64,000 nucleotides of DNA from Rhabditophanes sp. KR3021 (Eukaryota; Nematoda; Chromadorea; Rhabditida; Alloionematidae). Position 1 is the first letter of the stretch; each line of letters begins with the position of its first letter. A program made the position numbers and the translations under genes. The notes under the pieces were generated by a model that worked only from the letters and a program-made list of their open reading frames with translations, had not been told where the DNA came from and did no database searches. Below, in pieces: positions 46,578 to 57,059 of this stretch. Location of the stretch: positions 8,308,001-8,372,000 of the forward strand of contig CAUJLY010000001.1 in NCBI GenBank assembly GCA_963281155.1. Direction: 5' to 3'.

Positions 46578-49103
46578 TTATTTATTTATTTTATCACACA
46601 TTGCTTTGAGGAATGAGTCGTAGTTTAACCCAGTTGCTTTGGATTCGATCAGGTATCGAGAAAGGATCCGATGCATATTTGTGGCATTAGATTTCACAAC
46701 AACTAAATGATTGAACTTTTCTCTTCTTTTGTTAAGATTGTGAACGTAGTCCCCTAGAAGTTTCGATTTTTCTGTATTGATTTCTTTGTATGGGATGCAA
46801 TCTTGGACTTGTCCTATCCTATCAACGTTGAAGAATTCTCTGAGTACCCATCCTTCCACATTTTCACCAACAATAAGGTAGTACTGCAATCCAGCATCCA
46901 AAAAAAAGATTTCAAAGGGGTTCAAGATATTGTGATTCAGCTGCAAGCGAGACTCCATGACTCCCGACATTGACATATTTAGTACATCTTTGCCTGCCTT
47001 GATAACATCTCCAATTCTTTTCAAGATCGGAACCACTTGAGCGAGAATCAACTCTCTAGAACATGTCGTCAAATATTGAGATAGCCCAATATCTGGAAAA
47101 GAAAAGTGGGGTTTACCAGAGTCCTCAAAGCAAGCTTGTTTGAGCAACCCAAAAACATACAATGGTAATAGTTTTATCCCACTGTTCATTACCAACAACG
47201 TTCCACTTCTCCTATTTTTCGAAAGTGCAGTATAAGCAGCAATGCCATCCGTAGCGGCATTGACAAGAGCACTTCTACAATTATCCAGACTATCACCTTT
47301 TATCAAACAATCAGCAGACATATTAGCCAGCAAAACAACTGCTGGAGTAATATCAAATCCTTTTATCACTTCCATCGGATCATTACTAACAGGCAACGCC
47401 ATTGTATGCACTCGAATCTTCCTCTGTCCTGTTGTAGAGGTGTACAACAGGGCCACTTGAATAGACACACAACTTAAATCCACCAAATCTTCCTCCATAT
47501 GCATCTTGACTGCGAATCCAAGGTCCGGGGAAACGATTGGCATGCTGATTGAGTCTGGAGTTTTGACGAAGCTGTTGCAGTAGAAAGTGTCAATTCCTAA
47601 GCCAGTAGTACACCGAATCCTTAGCAGTCCATCTAATCCTAACCTTCTGTCCAAGTACCGTTTGAAATCCCCCTCTAAGTTGTTGTCGTTGGAGCCAGCA
47701 TTTAATTGGTTGTATTGGTAGAATTGCCCACTCGAATACCGGGGTAGACTCATTATGGTTCCCAAATCCATAAAGCAACTTCCAATCACAAACAGATCGA
47801 ATCCTATTTGAATATCAGTACAAGTTAGAGCTAATTCTTTGAAAAATTCGCTTTGTGCTCTCCAATGAGTCTCTTCTTTTTGTAGTTGTTGACAATTCTC
47901 TACCGCACCTTTCCCAATAGTTGGCAAGGATGTTTGAAAGATCGTCACACGCCCACCCACTCCTTCGAGTAATTGTCTGGTCAGATCCAAGGCGCTGCCA
48001 AGACAATTCTGACTCGATCTATTCCCAGCAAACATTTCCGGTAAAATTTCCAGGAAGCTCAAAATCTGCTTTTCAAAAACATCCAGGCGAACAGTAAACC
48101 CAGAAGGAGAAGGAATAAACGGCTCTTCACCACCATCAATAACCAACTCTTTCGGCATGTTGGACCTCTCATCAAATTGAAACAAATGAATAAACTCATC
48201 TACCACCAAAAAAGTAACCAAAAAATTACTTTTCAATTCAATTTTCATTCTTTGAAAATGGTTACTAAGTAAACGGCAAACAATTCCGAGATAATCCTCC
48301 TTTTTACCAGCCCCTGTAACATCAAACACAAAAGCCATTCCCGAGCCAACGAATTTTCTGTGGCAATACTCCCTCGGAGCAATATACTCAAAAGTAGCAT
48401 ACTTGACTTCAGGTCGATCCATAAAATTATCCAATGATTCTTGTCGGTACTCATCATATCCATTTTCACGGATATTGGGAATTGGATTAGACCTGAGACA
48501 GATGTTGCATTTCCACTTGTTCCGACCATCCATTTTGATGTAGGGGTTGAGGTAAGTTCGGCAGAAACGGCAGCGGATGATGGAGGATTCTAAGGTATTG
48601 AGAGTACACATGTCTTTGAAAGGACTGATGGATAGACCAAATGGAAGACGAGTCTTCTCGAGAAGTTTCTTCGAGGCAGGGACGATTCGCAAGGTGCTTT
48701 CCATGATGTTGGGCTCTAGTGGTGTGGGCTTGGAGATTAGATTAGGTATTGGCTTGGAGATATAGGCATCCACTCCAGTCTTCCAAATGTTCTCGGTATT
48801 GATGAGATTGAAGACTGTTTCCCCGTCAGCAGAGCAGTTCAAGTTTCCTGGCGGCAGGGGCAAATTGGGTTGGTGGTTCCATGGCGGCATGGTTTGATGT
48901 TGGGCATTGAAGTTCTGTAGATATGGCATTCCATTCACCATAGAAGGCTGATCTCTTCGGATTGGTGGGGCATTTGGATTAAAAGTCAATGAGTTTCCTT
49001 GCATAGACCCGGAGTTCAAAGGCATTGGTGGGGGCATCAATGGTACCGCATTCATTTGATAAATGCTACCAATATTTGCCATTGAATATCGATGTTGCTC
49101 CAT
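46578..49103 (-). CDS. SEC24-like COPII coat protein, intronless
   Basis: Cargo-selecting subunit of the COPII coat on ER exit vesicles. A single uninterrupted frame; first ATG at 49103 (MEQHRYSMANIG), 841 aa, shorter than typical SEC24 (about 1000-1100) because of a short N-terminus. The first 110 residues are Pro/Met/Asn-rich, as in SEC24. The zinc finger is C-x2-C-x17-C-x2-C at about residues 178-202 (CRFC...CNIC), followed by a trunk domain (GMAFVFDVTGAG, FQTSLPTIGKGA, IGSCFMDLGTIMSLPRY), a beta-sandwich and helical region, and a C-terminal gelsolin-like domain (ILNPFEIFFLDAGLQYYLIV). Most long conserved genes here have introns, so absence of introns over 2.5 kb is notable. Confidence 0.93.
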   Translation of the reverse strand: MEQHRYSMANIGSIYQMNAVPLMPPPMPLNSGSMQGNSLTFNPNAPPIRRDQPSMVNGMPYLQNFNAQHQTMPPWNHQPNLPLPPGNLNCSADGETVFNLINTENIWKTGVDAYISKPIPNLISKPTPLEPNIMESTLRIVPASKKLLEKTRLPFGLSISPFKDMCTLNTLESSIIRCRFCRTYLNPYIKMDGRNKWKCNICLRSNPIPNIRENGYDEYRQESLDNFMDRPEVKYATFEYIAPREYCHRKFVGSGMAFVFDVTGAGKKEDYLGIVCRLLSNHFQRMKIELKSNFLVTFLVVDEFIHLFQFDERSNMPKELVIDGGEEPFIPSPSGFTVRLDVFEKQILSFLEILPEMFAGNRSSQNCLGSALDLTRQLLEGVGGRVTIFQTSLPTIGKGAVENCQQLQKEETHWRAQSEFFKELALTCTDIQIGFDLFVIGSCFMDLGTIMSLPRYSSGQFYQYNQLNAGSNDNNLEGDFKRYLDRRLGLDGLLRIRCTTGLGIDTFYCNSFVKTPDSISMPIVSPDLGFAVKMHMEEDLVDLSCVSIQVALLYTSTTGQRKIRVHTMALPVSNDPMEVIKGFDITPAVVLLANMSADCLIKGDSLDNCRSALVNAATDGIAAYTALSKNRRSGTLLVMNSGIKLLPLYVFGLLKQACFEDSGKPHFSFPDIGLSQYLTTCSRELILAQVVPILKRIGDVIKAGKDVLNMSMSGVMESRLQLNHNILNPFEIFFLDAGLQYYLIVGENVEGWVLREFFNVDRIGQVQDCIPYKEINTEKSKLLGDYVHNLNKRREKFNHLVVVKSNATNMHRILSRYLIESKATGLNYDSFLKAMCDKINK

Positions 49104-49910
49104 ATAATTTACCAAAACAAAAAAAAGACTTTAAATGCACACTTGCAAGGATGACGAAATTAGGTTGGAAAAGTGGTTTTATTCTCAGCAGATTTTGATT
49201 GGCAAGGTGTTTTATGAATTCAAATTTATTTAAAGTCACTGCAATTTAAATAGAGTTTTCTGCAAAATGTATCTTTGAAGCAATTCATTAATAATTCTCT
49301 CTTGACCCAAATTACACAGTTCAAAGAGAATAGTAATGATACAAGGAAGTAGACAAGGCAAAACATGTTGTAAATTATACAAAACAATTAAGTTGGAATA
49401 ATTATTTAAAAATGCAAATTTTGTGCAATTTGAATATCAATTAATAATGATTTGACCGACAACTCATCACTCGAAATCAGTTATTTTGAGTGAGATGTAA
49501 AACCCTCTGCGTCGCCAGAGAAATGTGCCGAAGTAAGTTCAAAACTTTTTCAATTTAATTTCATCTTCTAGGATAACAAAGAGGTAGGACTAGACAAACT
49601 TCGAGATGGTCGATCCCTTAATGTTTAGGCCTTTCATCTGATGCTGTTGCATTGTTTAAATTCTCTAGAACCATTTCTAATTTAACATATAAATAATAAT
49701 TAACTTAATTTACCATTAAATACGATTCTTTAAAATAACTCTAAACTTGTTTTACATTAAAATCCTTTCATCTAATGCATCACCAATTAATAAACAAATA
49801 TAATGTTTACAATAAAAAACTGTTTTGATTTATAATTATTCGTAAATATTTCTTTGTAACTCCAGAAGTTATTTGAAAAAGAGTTTTGTTTATGGCAAGT
49901 TCATTTGTTT
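49104..49910. other. Intergenic, AT-rich
   Basis: Divergent spacer between SEC24 (-) and the insulin-like gene (+). No gene seen. Confidence 0.55.
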
Positions 49911-49920
49911 ATATATAAAA
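49911..49920 (+). promoter_or_regulatory. TATA box of the insulin-like gene
   Basis: ATATATAAAA, about 70-78 bp upstream of the ATG at 49989. Confidence 0.4.
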
Positions 49921-49988
49921 TAACTAAATAAACTATTAAAAAGAATATAAAAACAAAAATCAAACCGACTAATCACCACACTGAAAAC

Positions 49989-50273
49989 ATGCAATTCAAG
50001 TTCATCATCCTAATCTGTATTCTCTTTACTACCGTTTCATGCAAGAAATATTGCGACGCAGCATTCCAAAAAATGCTTCAAATGGGCTGTGGATTCAGCG
50101 GTGAAAGAACACCTTGCCTAGTCCAAGACTCACAAACTAACAGAGACTTGCAAAATAAATGTTGTAAACAAGGTTGCGGGATGACTGATATTGCCAGAAC
50201 ATGCTGCTTCACTAATGAATGTTTGGCTCGTTGTTACCCAGGAAAAAGCTATGTTAACGGACAAGTTTGGTAG
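49989..50273 (+). CDS. Insulin-like peptide with extra cysteines
   Basis: Small secreted signalling peptide, 94 aa, single exon. A signal peptide (MQFKFIILICILFTTVSC) is followed by a B-chain-like segment with C22-x11-C34-G and an A-chain-like segment with C58-C59-x3-C63-x8-C72. These are exactly the spacings of the insulin superfamily B chain (C-G-x10-C) and A chain (CC-x3-C-x8-C). The linker between chains is short and has no dibasic cleavage site, as in many nematode ins peptides. Unusual: four additional cysteines outside that pattern (C43, C73, C78, C82), two of them in a C-terminal extension past the A chain. Alternative: an unrelated Cys-rich secreted protein with coincidental spacing. 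Confidence 0.65.
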   Translation: MQFKFIILICILFTTVSCKKYCDAAFQKMLQMGCGFSGERTPCLVQDSQTNRDLQNKCCKQGCGMTDIARTCCFTNECLARCYPGKSYVNGQVW

Positions 50274-50465
50274 ATCACCTATTATATCTTGCTTACATTG
50301 CCCAATAAATAACTATAAAACCAATTCAACTGTCTAATTGATGACTTTTCTTGTTTACTGCATCTAGATATTTTTGTACTTTCAACCAGACTTTGAGAAT
50401 GGCTTACCCGATATCATCATCTTTTTGCCATTCTTAACTTTAGTTAATAAATTACTCACATTAAA

Positions 50466-51206
50466 ATGTCATCCCCATTCAGAAACCAGGGTCATCACTC
50501 TATTCCTAGAACATATAGAAATGCTATGCTTAGAGAATGCGGATGTGGTAGCGGCATGAAGTCGCCTGGTTGTGCTACAGCCAATATCTTAGAGAACGGG
50601 ATCCGTAGAAGTTACTTTTCAACTACACCACATGCTCGAATTAGACTAAATAATAGTGATATTTTGCGATCTCTTGCAATCTCAAAGCCATGGATAAGGG
50701 ATAATTTTGTTTACGTTCACACGCTTTTTGAGGACAATTTTGGGGGATGTGGCATCTATGGAAAAATTGAGGGTCATAAAATATCAATCACTAGCTCATT
50801 TGGTGGGGATCTCAACGAGCTTATTTGTGATGGTTATGCAATTAAAAAGTCTGTTGGTTTGTGGAAGAATAGTGGAAGCAAAGAAAAACTTGCTATTTTC
50901 TCAACAAATAGAACCATTCCGGAATACTTCCAAAATGGTGATTTGGTGAAAGCCGGAAAAGCAGATCACATCATCCAATACCCTGAAGCCTTCGTTGAAG
51001 ACAAGAAGTTGTATCAATCTCTCGCTGAGTGTGCCCAAATCCCAGACTTCGAGGTATTTGAAATCGATGAGTCGTTACTCGGACATACTGACGCCAAAGC
51101 ACTTGCTGATATTGGATTAAAGATGGCTCAAAGAGGTGTAGGTCAAGACTGTGTAGACCAAACCGTAATTAGTGATCTCCTCAGAGCAATGAGTACTCAA
51201 GCTTAA
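50466..51206 (+). CDS. Orphan 246-aa soluble protein
   Basis: Single-exon frame with strong coding composition and an ATG in good position; family not recognised. The N-terminus is basic with a small Cys/Gly cluster (ECGCGSGMKSPGC, about residues 24-36). The middle is mixed alpha/beta with phrases such as FVYVHTLFEDNFGGCGIYG and ISITSSFGGDLNELICDGY. The last 60 residues are helical and acidic (EVFEIDESLLGHTDAKAL, GLKMAQRGVGQDCVDQ). No signal peptide and no membrane segment, so probably cytosolic. It lies 190 bp downstream of the insulin-like gene in the same direction. Confidence 0.65.
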   Translation: MSSPFRNQGHHSIPRTYRNAMLRECGCGSGMKSPGCATANILENGIRRSYFSTTPHARIRLNNSDILRSLAISKPWIRDNFVYVHTLFEDNFGGCGIYGKIEGHKISITSSFGGDLNELICDGYAIKKSVGLWKNSGSKEKLAIFSTNRTIPEYFQNGDLVKAGKADHIIQYPEAFVEDKKLYQSLAECAQIPDFEVFEIDESLLGHTDAKALADIGLKMAQRGVGQDCVDQTVISDLLRAMSTQA

Positions 51207-51515
51207 TCAGACTATAAATACATTTCTTTGCATCATTATCATCTGGTTTTAATATTATAAAGCCATCTCTGACAACTTATCAATTTAAATTTAAATTATT
51301 TTACCAAAACTATTTCTTTTGTATCTTTTATTATTGTTTAACCTTTTATTGAATAAATATGTTCCATGACGTTTTAATCTGTCTGTTAAATTATGAATTT
51401 ATACGACCTTTATAAAAATAAGCATGCAGTAGGATAATCTTGTTTTGTTCATCTTCATTTTTGTCGATGGGAAGTATTTAGTATGTCCAAAAAAAGAATT
51501 TCTTGTTTTGTGTGA
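51207..51515. other. Intergenic, AT-rich
   Basis: Short spacer with no gene seen. Confidence 0.5.
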
Positions 51516-52499
51516 ATGTTTTTCATCATTTATTTAATCAAAGCCATGCTTTGCGTTAATTTAGTGTTGGTTGTGAGTTTTATAGTTTCAGCTATTTTGG
51601 GTACAATTGCGAATGCCTTTTGTCTTTGTTTTTTTATTTTTACTTCGAGGAAGATTGTTTCTTTTCAAGTTATTGCTACTTTTATATTTGCTTCTAATTT
51701 ATTTGTGCTGGTTCCGAATGCTATTTGGGTTCCCTTTGAATTGTTTGGAGTTTTGAAATCTCCACTCCCTTTTAATAGTACACTTGGACAAATTGAGCTG
51801 TTTGGATATTATATCGGGTACTATTTGAAGGTCATTTTGTCGGTGAATAGATACTTCGCCTTAAAAGACCCCTTATCTTACAAACTAAACTTCAGCAACA
51901 GCAGAACTTACCTGGTAGTATCAATGGTCGCCATCACTTCCCTTTTCATGACTCTACCAACCTTCTTCATCGACGACTGTTTCTTCTATTTTGACGGAAC
52001 CATCTGGCTCTACAGTACAAGTGACCTCTGCAAAACAATATCCTTCTACTTTGATTTCCTCTTGGCCGTAACATGCGGATTCCTCTCTTTCCTCATCGAC
52101 ATCGTCATAATCATCAACATCCTAATCAAAAGACACTCCGCCACACCAACATTATCACTCATCTATAGCAGATATTACGCCATCGAAATTCGCCTCTTCA
52201 TCCAAGCATTCCTGTCAAATATTTGTTTGAACTTTATGTTGTTCTCATACCATTACCTCCAATTTCAATTCAACAATCACACTAATATACAATTTTTCTT
52301 CAATACTTTTGTATGGATTACATATCATGCTCTGGACGGTACGTTGCCGTCTTAATTGCCAACAAATGTAATAATTATTAACAAATGCACTCATTTTCTA
52401 GGTATATTCATCGGCTTCTTACACGCCGACATCATCAGACACTTCAAGTCGATGTTAAAATTTAAAAAAGTTGGACCTGTCAGAATTAAAATAAGATAA
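51516..52499 (+). CDS. Serpentine 7TM chemoreceptor (srx-like)
   Basis: Nematode chemosensory-type G-protein-coupled receptor. Exons 51516-52338 and 52402-52499, 306 aa. Seven hydrophobic segments are visible; the segment after TM3 reads SVNRYFALKDPLSYKLNF, the position of the DRY-like motif, here N-R-Y. The loop before TM5 has two cysteines. The final exon completes TM7 and a basic cytoplasmic tail (HADIIRHFKSMLKFKK). The NRY context and overall layout fit srx-type receptors, but subfamily assignment by eye is uncertain. A methionine at 51546 is an alternative start. A second 7TM gene follows convergently within 15 bp. Confidence 0.75.
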
Positions 52500-52512
52500 A
52501 AGCATATATTTA

Positions 52513-53566
52513 TTAGGGATTATTTTGAACTATAGTAATATTCGGATTTACAACACCTCTCTTGATAACATGCTCTTTTCTATAATAAACAAAAGTATAC
52601 ACTGAATTAATGGCATTTCCCACATTTACAATCGGCAAATACAAATTTACTAAGGTGACAATTATGTAGTTGGAGGGAATTACGGCATTCTTCAAAAACA
52701 TTACTATAATTGTGTAAATTGAGGGCAAGAGAATGAATAGGCCTGCCACAATTAACAAAATCTTGTAATGTCTTACCACACCTTGGTAATTTTTCTTGAC
52801 ATTTATTATTTGGTTGATTGCTGCTAGTTCTTTGTAGCCCTTTATCATGCAAACTATTAAATATGTGTAGTAGATGACGAAGGCTATTGTGTAGAGAAAT
52901 AAGATTGAAAGATACATTAGTATTACGAATTCATGTTGATCGTCAATCATTGACAAACTTAATCTTGTTTTATCGTACTTTTTTAAATTGTAGGAGAAAG
53001 ATTGGTCGGATGTTTGGAGGGAATTGTTGAGGGAGGCAAGGATGAAGAGTAGGAATAGGAGTACAAATAGAACATTCATAAATATCATAATAATTTTGTC
53101 TCGTAGACAGTAGTTATGAAATTTTGTTAGTCTATAAATGACATTGTATCTGCCGATTGTACCAAACACTAAGATGAATGTTTCGAATTGAATTGATGTG
53201 ATTGTAAGGCCCTACAAAACTTAATTACAAATATGATAAATTAAAACGTACCACTCCAACAGAACATCCCAAATTAGAAGTATATCTAATCAAACCATGA
53301 CAAATAACCATTCTGATCGGAAAATGCGTCCTACACCCAACCAAAGGCCCAGTCAAGAAAGCAACAAACATATAATAATACCTTGTATACATCAAATAAT
53401 TAACATAACTCCTCGAAGCCTCACATTGATTATATTTAATGGTAATTCGAATATAAATAGCAACACTCAAACTAGCACAAAAACTGATTATAGCTATCAT
53501 CTCTGTACCTGTCCATATCCAATCATCAGGACAAAAAAATAAAGTCGGAAATAGTCTACAAAACAT
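52513..53566 (-). CDS. Serpentine 7TM receptor, nematode chemoreceptor type
   Basis: Exons 53566-53252 and 53211-52513, 337 aa. Seven hydrophobic segments, including FMNVLFVLLFLLFILASL, FVILMYLSILFLYTIAFVIYYTYL, ILLIVAGLFILLPSIYTIIVM and a last one around YIIVTLVNLYLPIVNVGNAINSVY (positions approximate), with an Asn/Ser-containing TM7. After TM3 comes FETFILVFGTIGRYNVIYR, where TIGRYN replaces a DRY or ERY motif. The C-terminus is short and basic. It does not look closely related to the neighbouring + strand receptor. Subfamily not assigned (sra/srab/sre-like possible). Confidence 0.72.
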
Positions 53567-53942
53567 TATCCAATCAAATTATGACTGACTTATTATGAGA
53601 ATTTATTATAAAATCTTATTAAAACAAAATATTGTCACAGCCATGCAAATAATAATGCACTCGGAATGTGCGTGTTTATAAAGTATTCTAATAATTTTGT
53701 TCTCACCTCCTAATTGCAAACAAACAATACTAAATAAGACATGTTTTTTGTTAACTTTATAATTTAGATTTTGGCATTATTATGGGTGATGATAAAAATG
53801 TTTATGAAGTTTTAGTGGGAACTAAGAAGTTATAACAAGCTGTGTTTTAATAAAGTTTATGCTTTTTAAATAATTTGATATAAGTAGAAATTAATAAATG
53901 AGACCGAGTTAGGGATAAATAATTAAATTGAGAAAGTGTTAG
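53567..53942. other. Intergenic, AT-rich
   Basis: Spacer between two minus-strand genes; no gene seen. Confidence 0.5.
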
Positions 53943-54481
53943 TTAATATTTCAATTGATTTTTAAAATGTTCTTCTGATTGAATTTTATGTGAAATTGCT
54001 TCTACTTGGAACAAGTCCGATTTTGATTGTACAATAAATTTGTTTTTGAGTATTGTTTGAGTTGTGCTTCTTAATTTCAAACATAATAAGCTTGCAATCA
54101 TAACTAATACAAAAAGAGTTGCAATGCAGTTGATTGAATATTCATCTTCATCCAAATACGCCGCTGTAATTTTATTTTTATACTCAACATTAACAATTTC
54201 ACAAGTGTCTCCCAAATATCCTTTGGGACATAAGCAAATTGATTCCGACACACACTTTCCTACTCCACAATCTAAGTTACAAACAGCTGAAGAAATTAAA
54301 TATTAAATAACTTAAAGTTTATTAACTTACGAATACGAATTTGGCAAAGTACACCTGTCCAGCCTTGATTGCAATCTGGATTAATATTATTTAGGGCTTC
54401 TAACACAAAATCATTTGAAATAATATTTTTACCCAAACTAAACCCAACAAAGGAAGCAAGAGTAATAATAGAGAATTGCAT
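53943..54481 (-). CDS. Small type I membrane protein with EGF-like domains
   Basis: Exons 54481-54331 and 54286-53943, 164 aa. Signal peptide (MQFSIITLASFVGFSLG), a partial EGF-like unit (CNQGWTGVLC), then after the phase-1 intron a complete-looking EGF-like unit (CNLDCGVGKCVSESICLCP...CE), one transmembrane helix (INCIATLFVLVMIASLLCL) and a cytoplasmic tail of about 45 polar residues. The EGF units lack a clear calcium-binding consensus. Possibly a cell-surface ligand or adhesion fragment; the family is not recognised. The intron falls within the extracellular domain. A TATA box lies about 50 bp upstream. Confidence 0.7.
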
Positions 54482-54528
54482 TTTGAATTAAAAGTAATAA
54501 AACTGATAACATCATCCAAAATTACATG

Positions 54529-54538
54529 CTTATATACT
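54529..54538 (-). promoter_or_regulatory. TATA box of the EGF-like gene
   Basis: GTATATAAGC on the minus strand, about 50 bp upstream of the ATG at 54481. Confidence 0.45.
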
Positions 54539-54949
54539 TTCCTTATAGATAGGATATCTTGGAAGTGTCAAATTCAGATAGTTACTGCGTCTTATTCCGA
54601 ACATAAAAAGATATGACGATTTTGCGTCGCGCATATTTCTTTCATATCAAAAGTGACAACTTTTGGGAAGTGCTTATAAACTGTGATGGACTTGATTAGT
54701 TGGACTATCTTGTGTCATGTGGTTTGACGGATATGTGTTTTAATTTAATCTATTAATCTAATTGGTTTAAAATATTTATTTCCACTTGAAATAATGTAAC
54801 AAATATTTATATCTACGAGTTCTTCCACATTATATTTTCAGTAAAGGCGTCATTCATACCTTTTTACTATCACGAAAATGGACATCCTTTCGTTAAAGAC
54901 TGTCTAGTGAATTCAATTGTGTATTTTATGTGGAGTATATAATCAACAA

Positions 54950-55720
54950 ATTAAACAACGGCTGGAGTCGACTGGTTGGATATTTCGGGGTCTACTGCTA
55001 AGAACTTTGGACTTTTTGTCCATGTCGATGCAGCTTACTTGCTTGGAGCCAATATTTGCCCAGAATCTAGAAATTAGTTGATGTTTCGAGTATGTTGATC
55101 AGTGATTGGAAATTTGCACAAAGGAGTGTATTGCTTTTGACACTTGCGTTCATTTTGTTCATGAAAAATATTCTCAAAACAAAAGATTGCCCTATTAGGG
55201 ATGTGGCCCGAAGCATGGACGTGCCATCAAACTTTGGATGTCATTCAAGCTTTTGGGAGTTGATGCTATCCGAAATTACATGCGCAATGGAAATAGACTC
55301 TGCAAGTTGTATGAGAAGTTGATTGATGAGAGCGAGTATTTCGAAGTCTTCACACCTACTATTGGCTCCTTGGTCACTTTGAAGGTTAAGAATGTTGGAG
55401 CCGAGGAAAACAAAGGAATATTGGATGCCATTCAAAGCGACAGACGTGTCCACTTGACAGCTAGTGATACCAACGGAACCTACTACATCAGAATCATCCT
55501 CTCTCCAATCGGTCATCGGGACCAGGATGTTGCCTTCTTCATGAAAGTCATCACTGAAGTCACAAAGAAATACCTTGACAACAAACCAGCCAGCCCAATC
55601 GCTCTTACCGAAGGAAAGAAACTCCGTCCAATGCACACAATTGCCCTGAATACAAAAAATATTTGTAAATCGCGGATGCAAGTCATTTTTTCTATAAATA
55701 ACAATGGAGTGTGTATCTGA
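54950..55720 (+). pseudogene. Aromatic amino-acid decarboxylase-like gene remnant
   Basis: Two separated pieces of a PLP-dependent group II decarboxylase (tyrosine/DOPA decarboxylase type). The first (about 54965-55077) carries FGLFVHVDAAY, the PLP-contacting HVDAA motif, and ends in a stop. The second (about 55205-55720) begins GRAIKLWMSFKLLGVDAIRNY, matching the R-x-LKLW-x-V-x-R-x-G region, and continues open through the C-terminal domain. The intervening 130 bp is broken by stops and frameshifts and lacks the catalytic lysine region (N-x-H-K-W). The N-terminal half of the enzyme is absent upstream. The remnant therefore cannot be catalytic; the second piece could still be translated as a fragment. 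Confidence 0.7.
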
Positions 55721-55786
55721 AATCTTTTATTATTTAAACAATATATCAAATTATTTTAAAAATACATAGAACATTATATTTTAAAT

Positions 55787-56484
55787 TTAGTTAGCGACAT
55801 TTGGCGTGAGTGGCTTTTTTGGGTGTCTTCTCAATTTTGAAGATTTGGATTTCCACTGATCGTGAGCAAATCTTCTAGCTTCTTTGACTTCTTTGGACTT
55901 TTGGCCAAGAACAAATGCTGCTTTGTAATCAAGGAACCCAGCTCGCCAGTTCTTGAGTTGCATCTCACAGTCTGCTTTGTTGAGATAGATGACCCCTCCG
56001 ACGGGATCGTGTTTGATGGCAGTGTTGAGGTATTTGAGGGCTTCTTCCCAGTTGCCTCGCTCCATCTCGAAAACCCCTTCGTCATTAGCAATTTTGGCAA
56101 GGACCCTGTTTTCTTCGATCTCTTGTTCCAGGGCACTTTTGTAACCTTCGACTAATTCATTCCAGTTAAGTTGGAGTGACTCGCCTACCCAGTACCAAGC
56201 ATCGTTTAACTCCCCCAAATGCCAATAACATTGAGCCATACAATTCATAGCTTTGGTTCCATATTTCTGAGCGCCCTCTACCCCCGTAACCGCGAGGAGT
56301 TTCTCACATTGTTCAATTGATGTTTCGTAGTTGTGGGCGACGAAATTAATCACTAAAAAAGAGGTAACAACTTTAAAGATTTTGACAACTTACCTGCAGA
56401 TCTATACATCTCATCGAAGTTAGTCTTCTTGTGGGTTAGGCCGTGGCCTTGATTGTGGCAATTAGCATTAGCGTTAAAATCCAT
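55787..56484 (-). CDS. TPR-repeat protein
   Basis: Exons 56484-56394 and 56352-55787, 218 aa. A polar, His/Asn-rich N-terminus leads into helical TPR-like pairs. Clear TPR residues occur in AMNCMAQCYWHLGELNDAWYW, then ANDEGVFEMERGNWEEALKYLN and GGVIYLNKADCEMQLKNW, with the alternating W/L/G/Y/A/P pattern of TPR units. The C-terminus is strongly basic (KSKSSKLRRHPKKPL). TPRs bind partner proteins, often chaperones, but no clamp residues or second domain allow a specific call. The short 41-nt intron lies near the start. Confidence 0.75.
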
Positions 56485-57008
56485 CTTTAATCTGAAATTA
56501 ATTTAAAGGTTAATCAAACAAAAAAAGACGTCATTTTTTGAGAACACTTTAACTTTGAATGACAACGAAGTTAATAAATGAAGTGGTGGCAGAGGCATGA
56601 GTACAAAGTGTACTTTTTTATCTAATTTCTGATACTTTTTTGTAGAAGGGAGGGAGGTGTGTCATAAGTAGGGGTAAAGTTTGTACATCTCGTGCACAGT
56701 TTAAAGGCATTTGATCATCAAAGAGTTGGGAAAAGATTTTGGGGACTGTTATCTTTGTACTCTAATTCAGTTTTGGGAAGGTAAGGCAGTCTTTTGTCGA
56801 TCACAAAGTTATTGAAATGGTTAAGCAAATATTTTTGATATCAGAGATCAGAGTATAGATAGATTTTTGCAAAAAATTAACACTTCGTCAATATGGTACT
56901 TGTTTAGCTGTCTAAGAGTGTTATTTTTGACTCAAAAGGTTTAGTTATACAAAGCTAAAATAATAGAATTGTGGGAGTATTTATGTAGGTGTGAAAAGAA
57001 CACTTCCC
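56485..57008. other. Divergent intergenic region
   Basis: Between the TPR gene (-) and the Cys-rich secreted gene (+). No gene seen. Confidence 0.5.
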
Positions 57009-57016
57009 TATAAAAG
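57009..57016 (+). promoter_or_regulatory. TATA box of the Cys-rich secreted gene
   Basis: TATAAAAG, 44-51 bp upstream of the ATG at 57060. A longer open frame starts at 56991, upstream of this box, so transcription from it would exclude that start and supports 57060. Confidence 0.5.
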
Positions 57017-57059
57017 TGAAGGAATCAAAAGTAATTTCAATAATAAAAACTACCTAATA

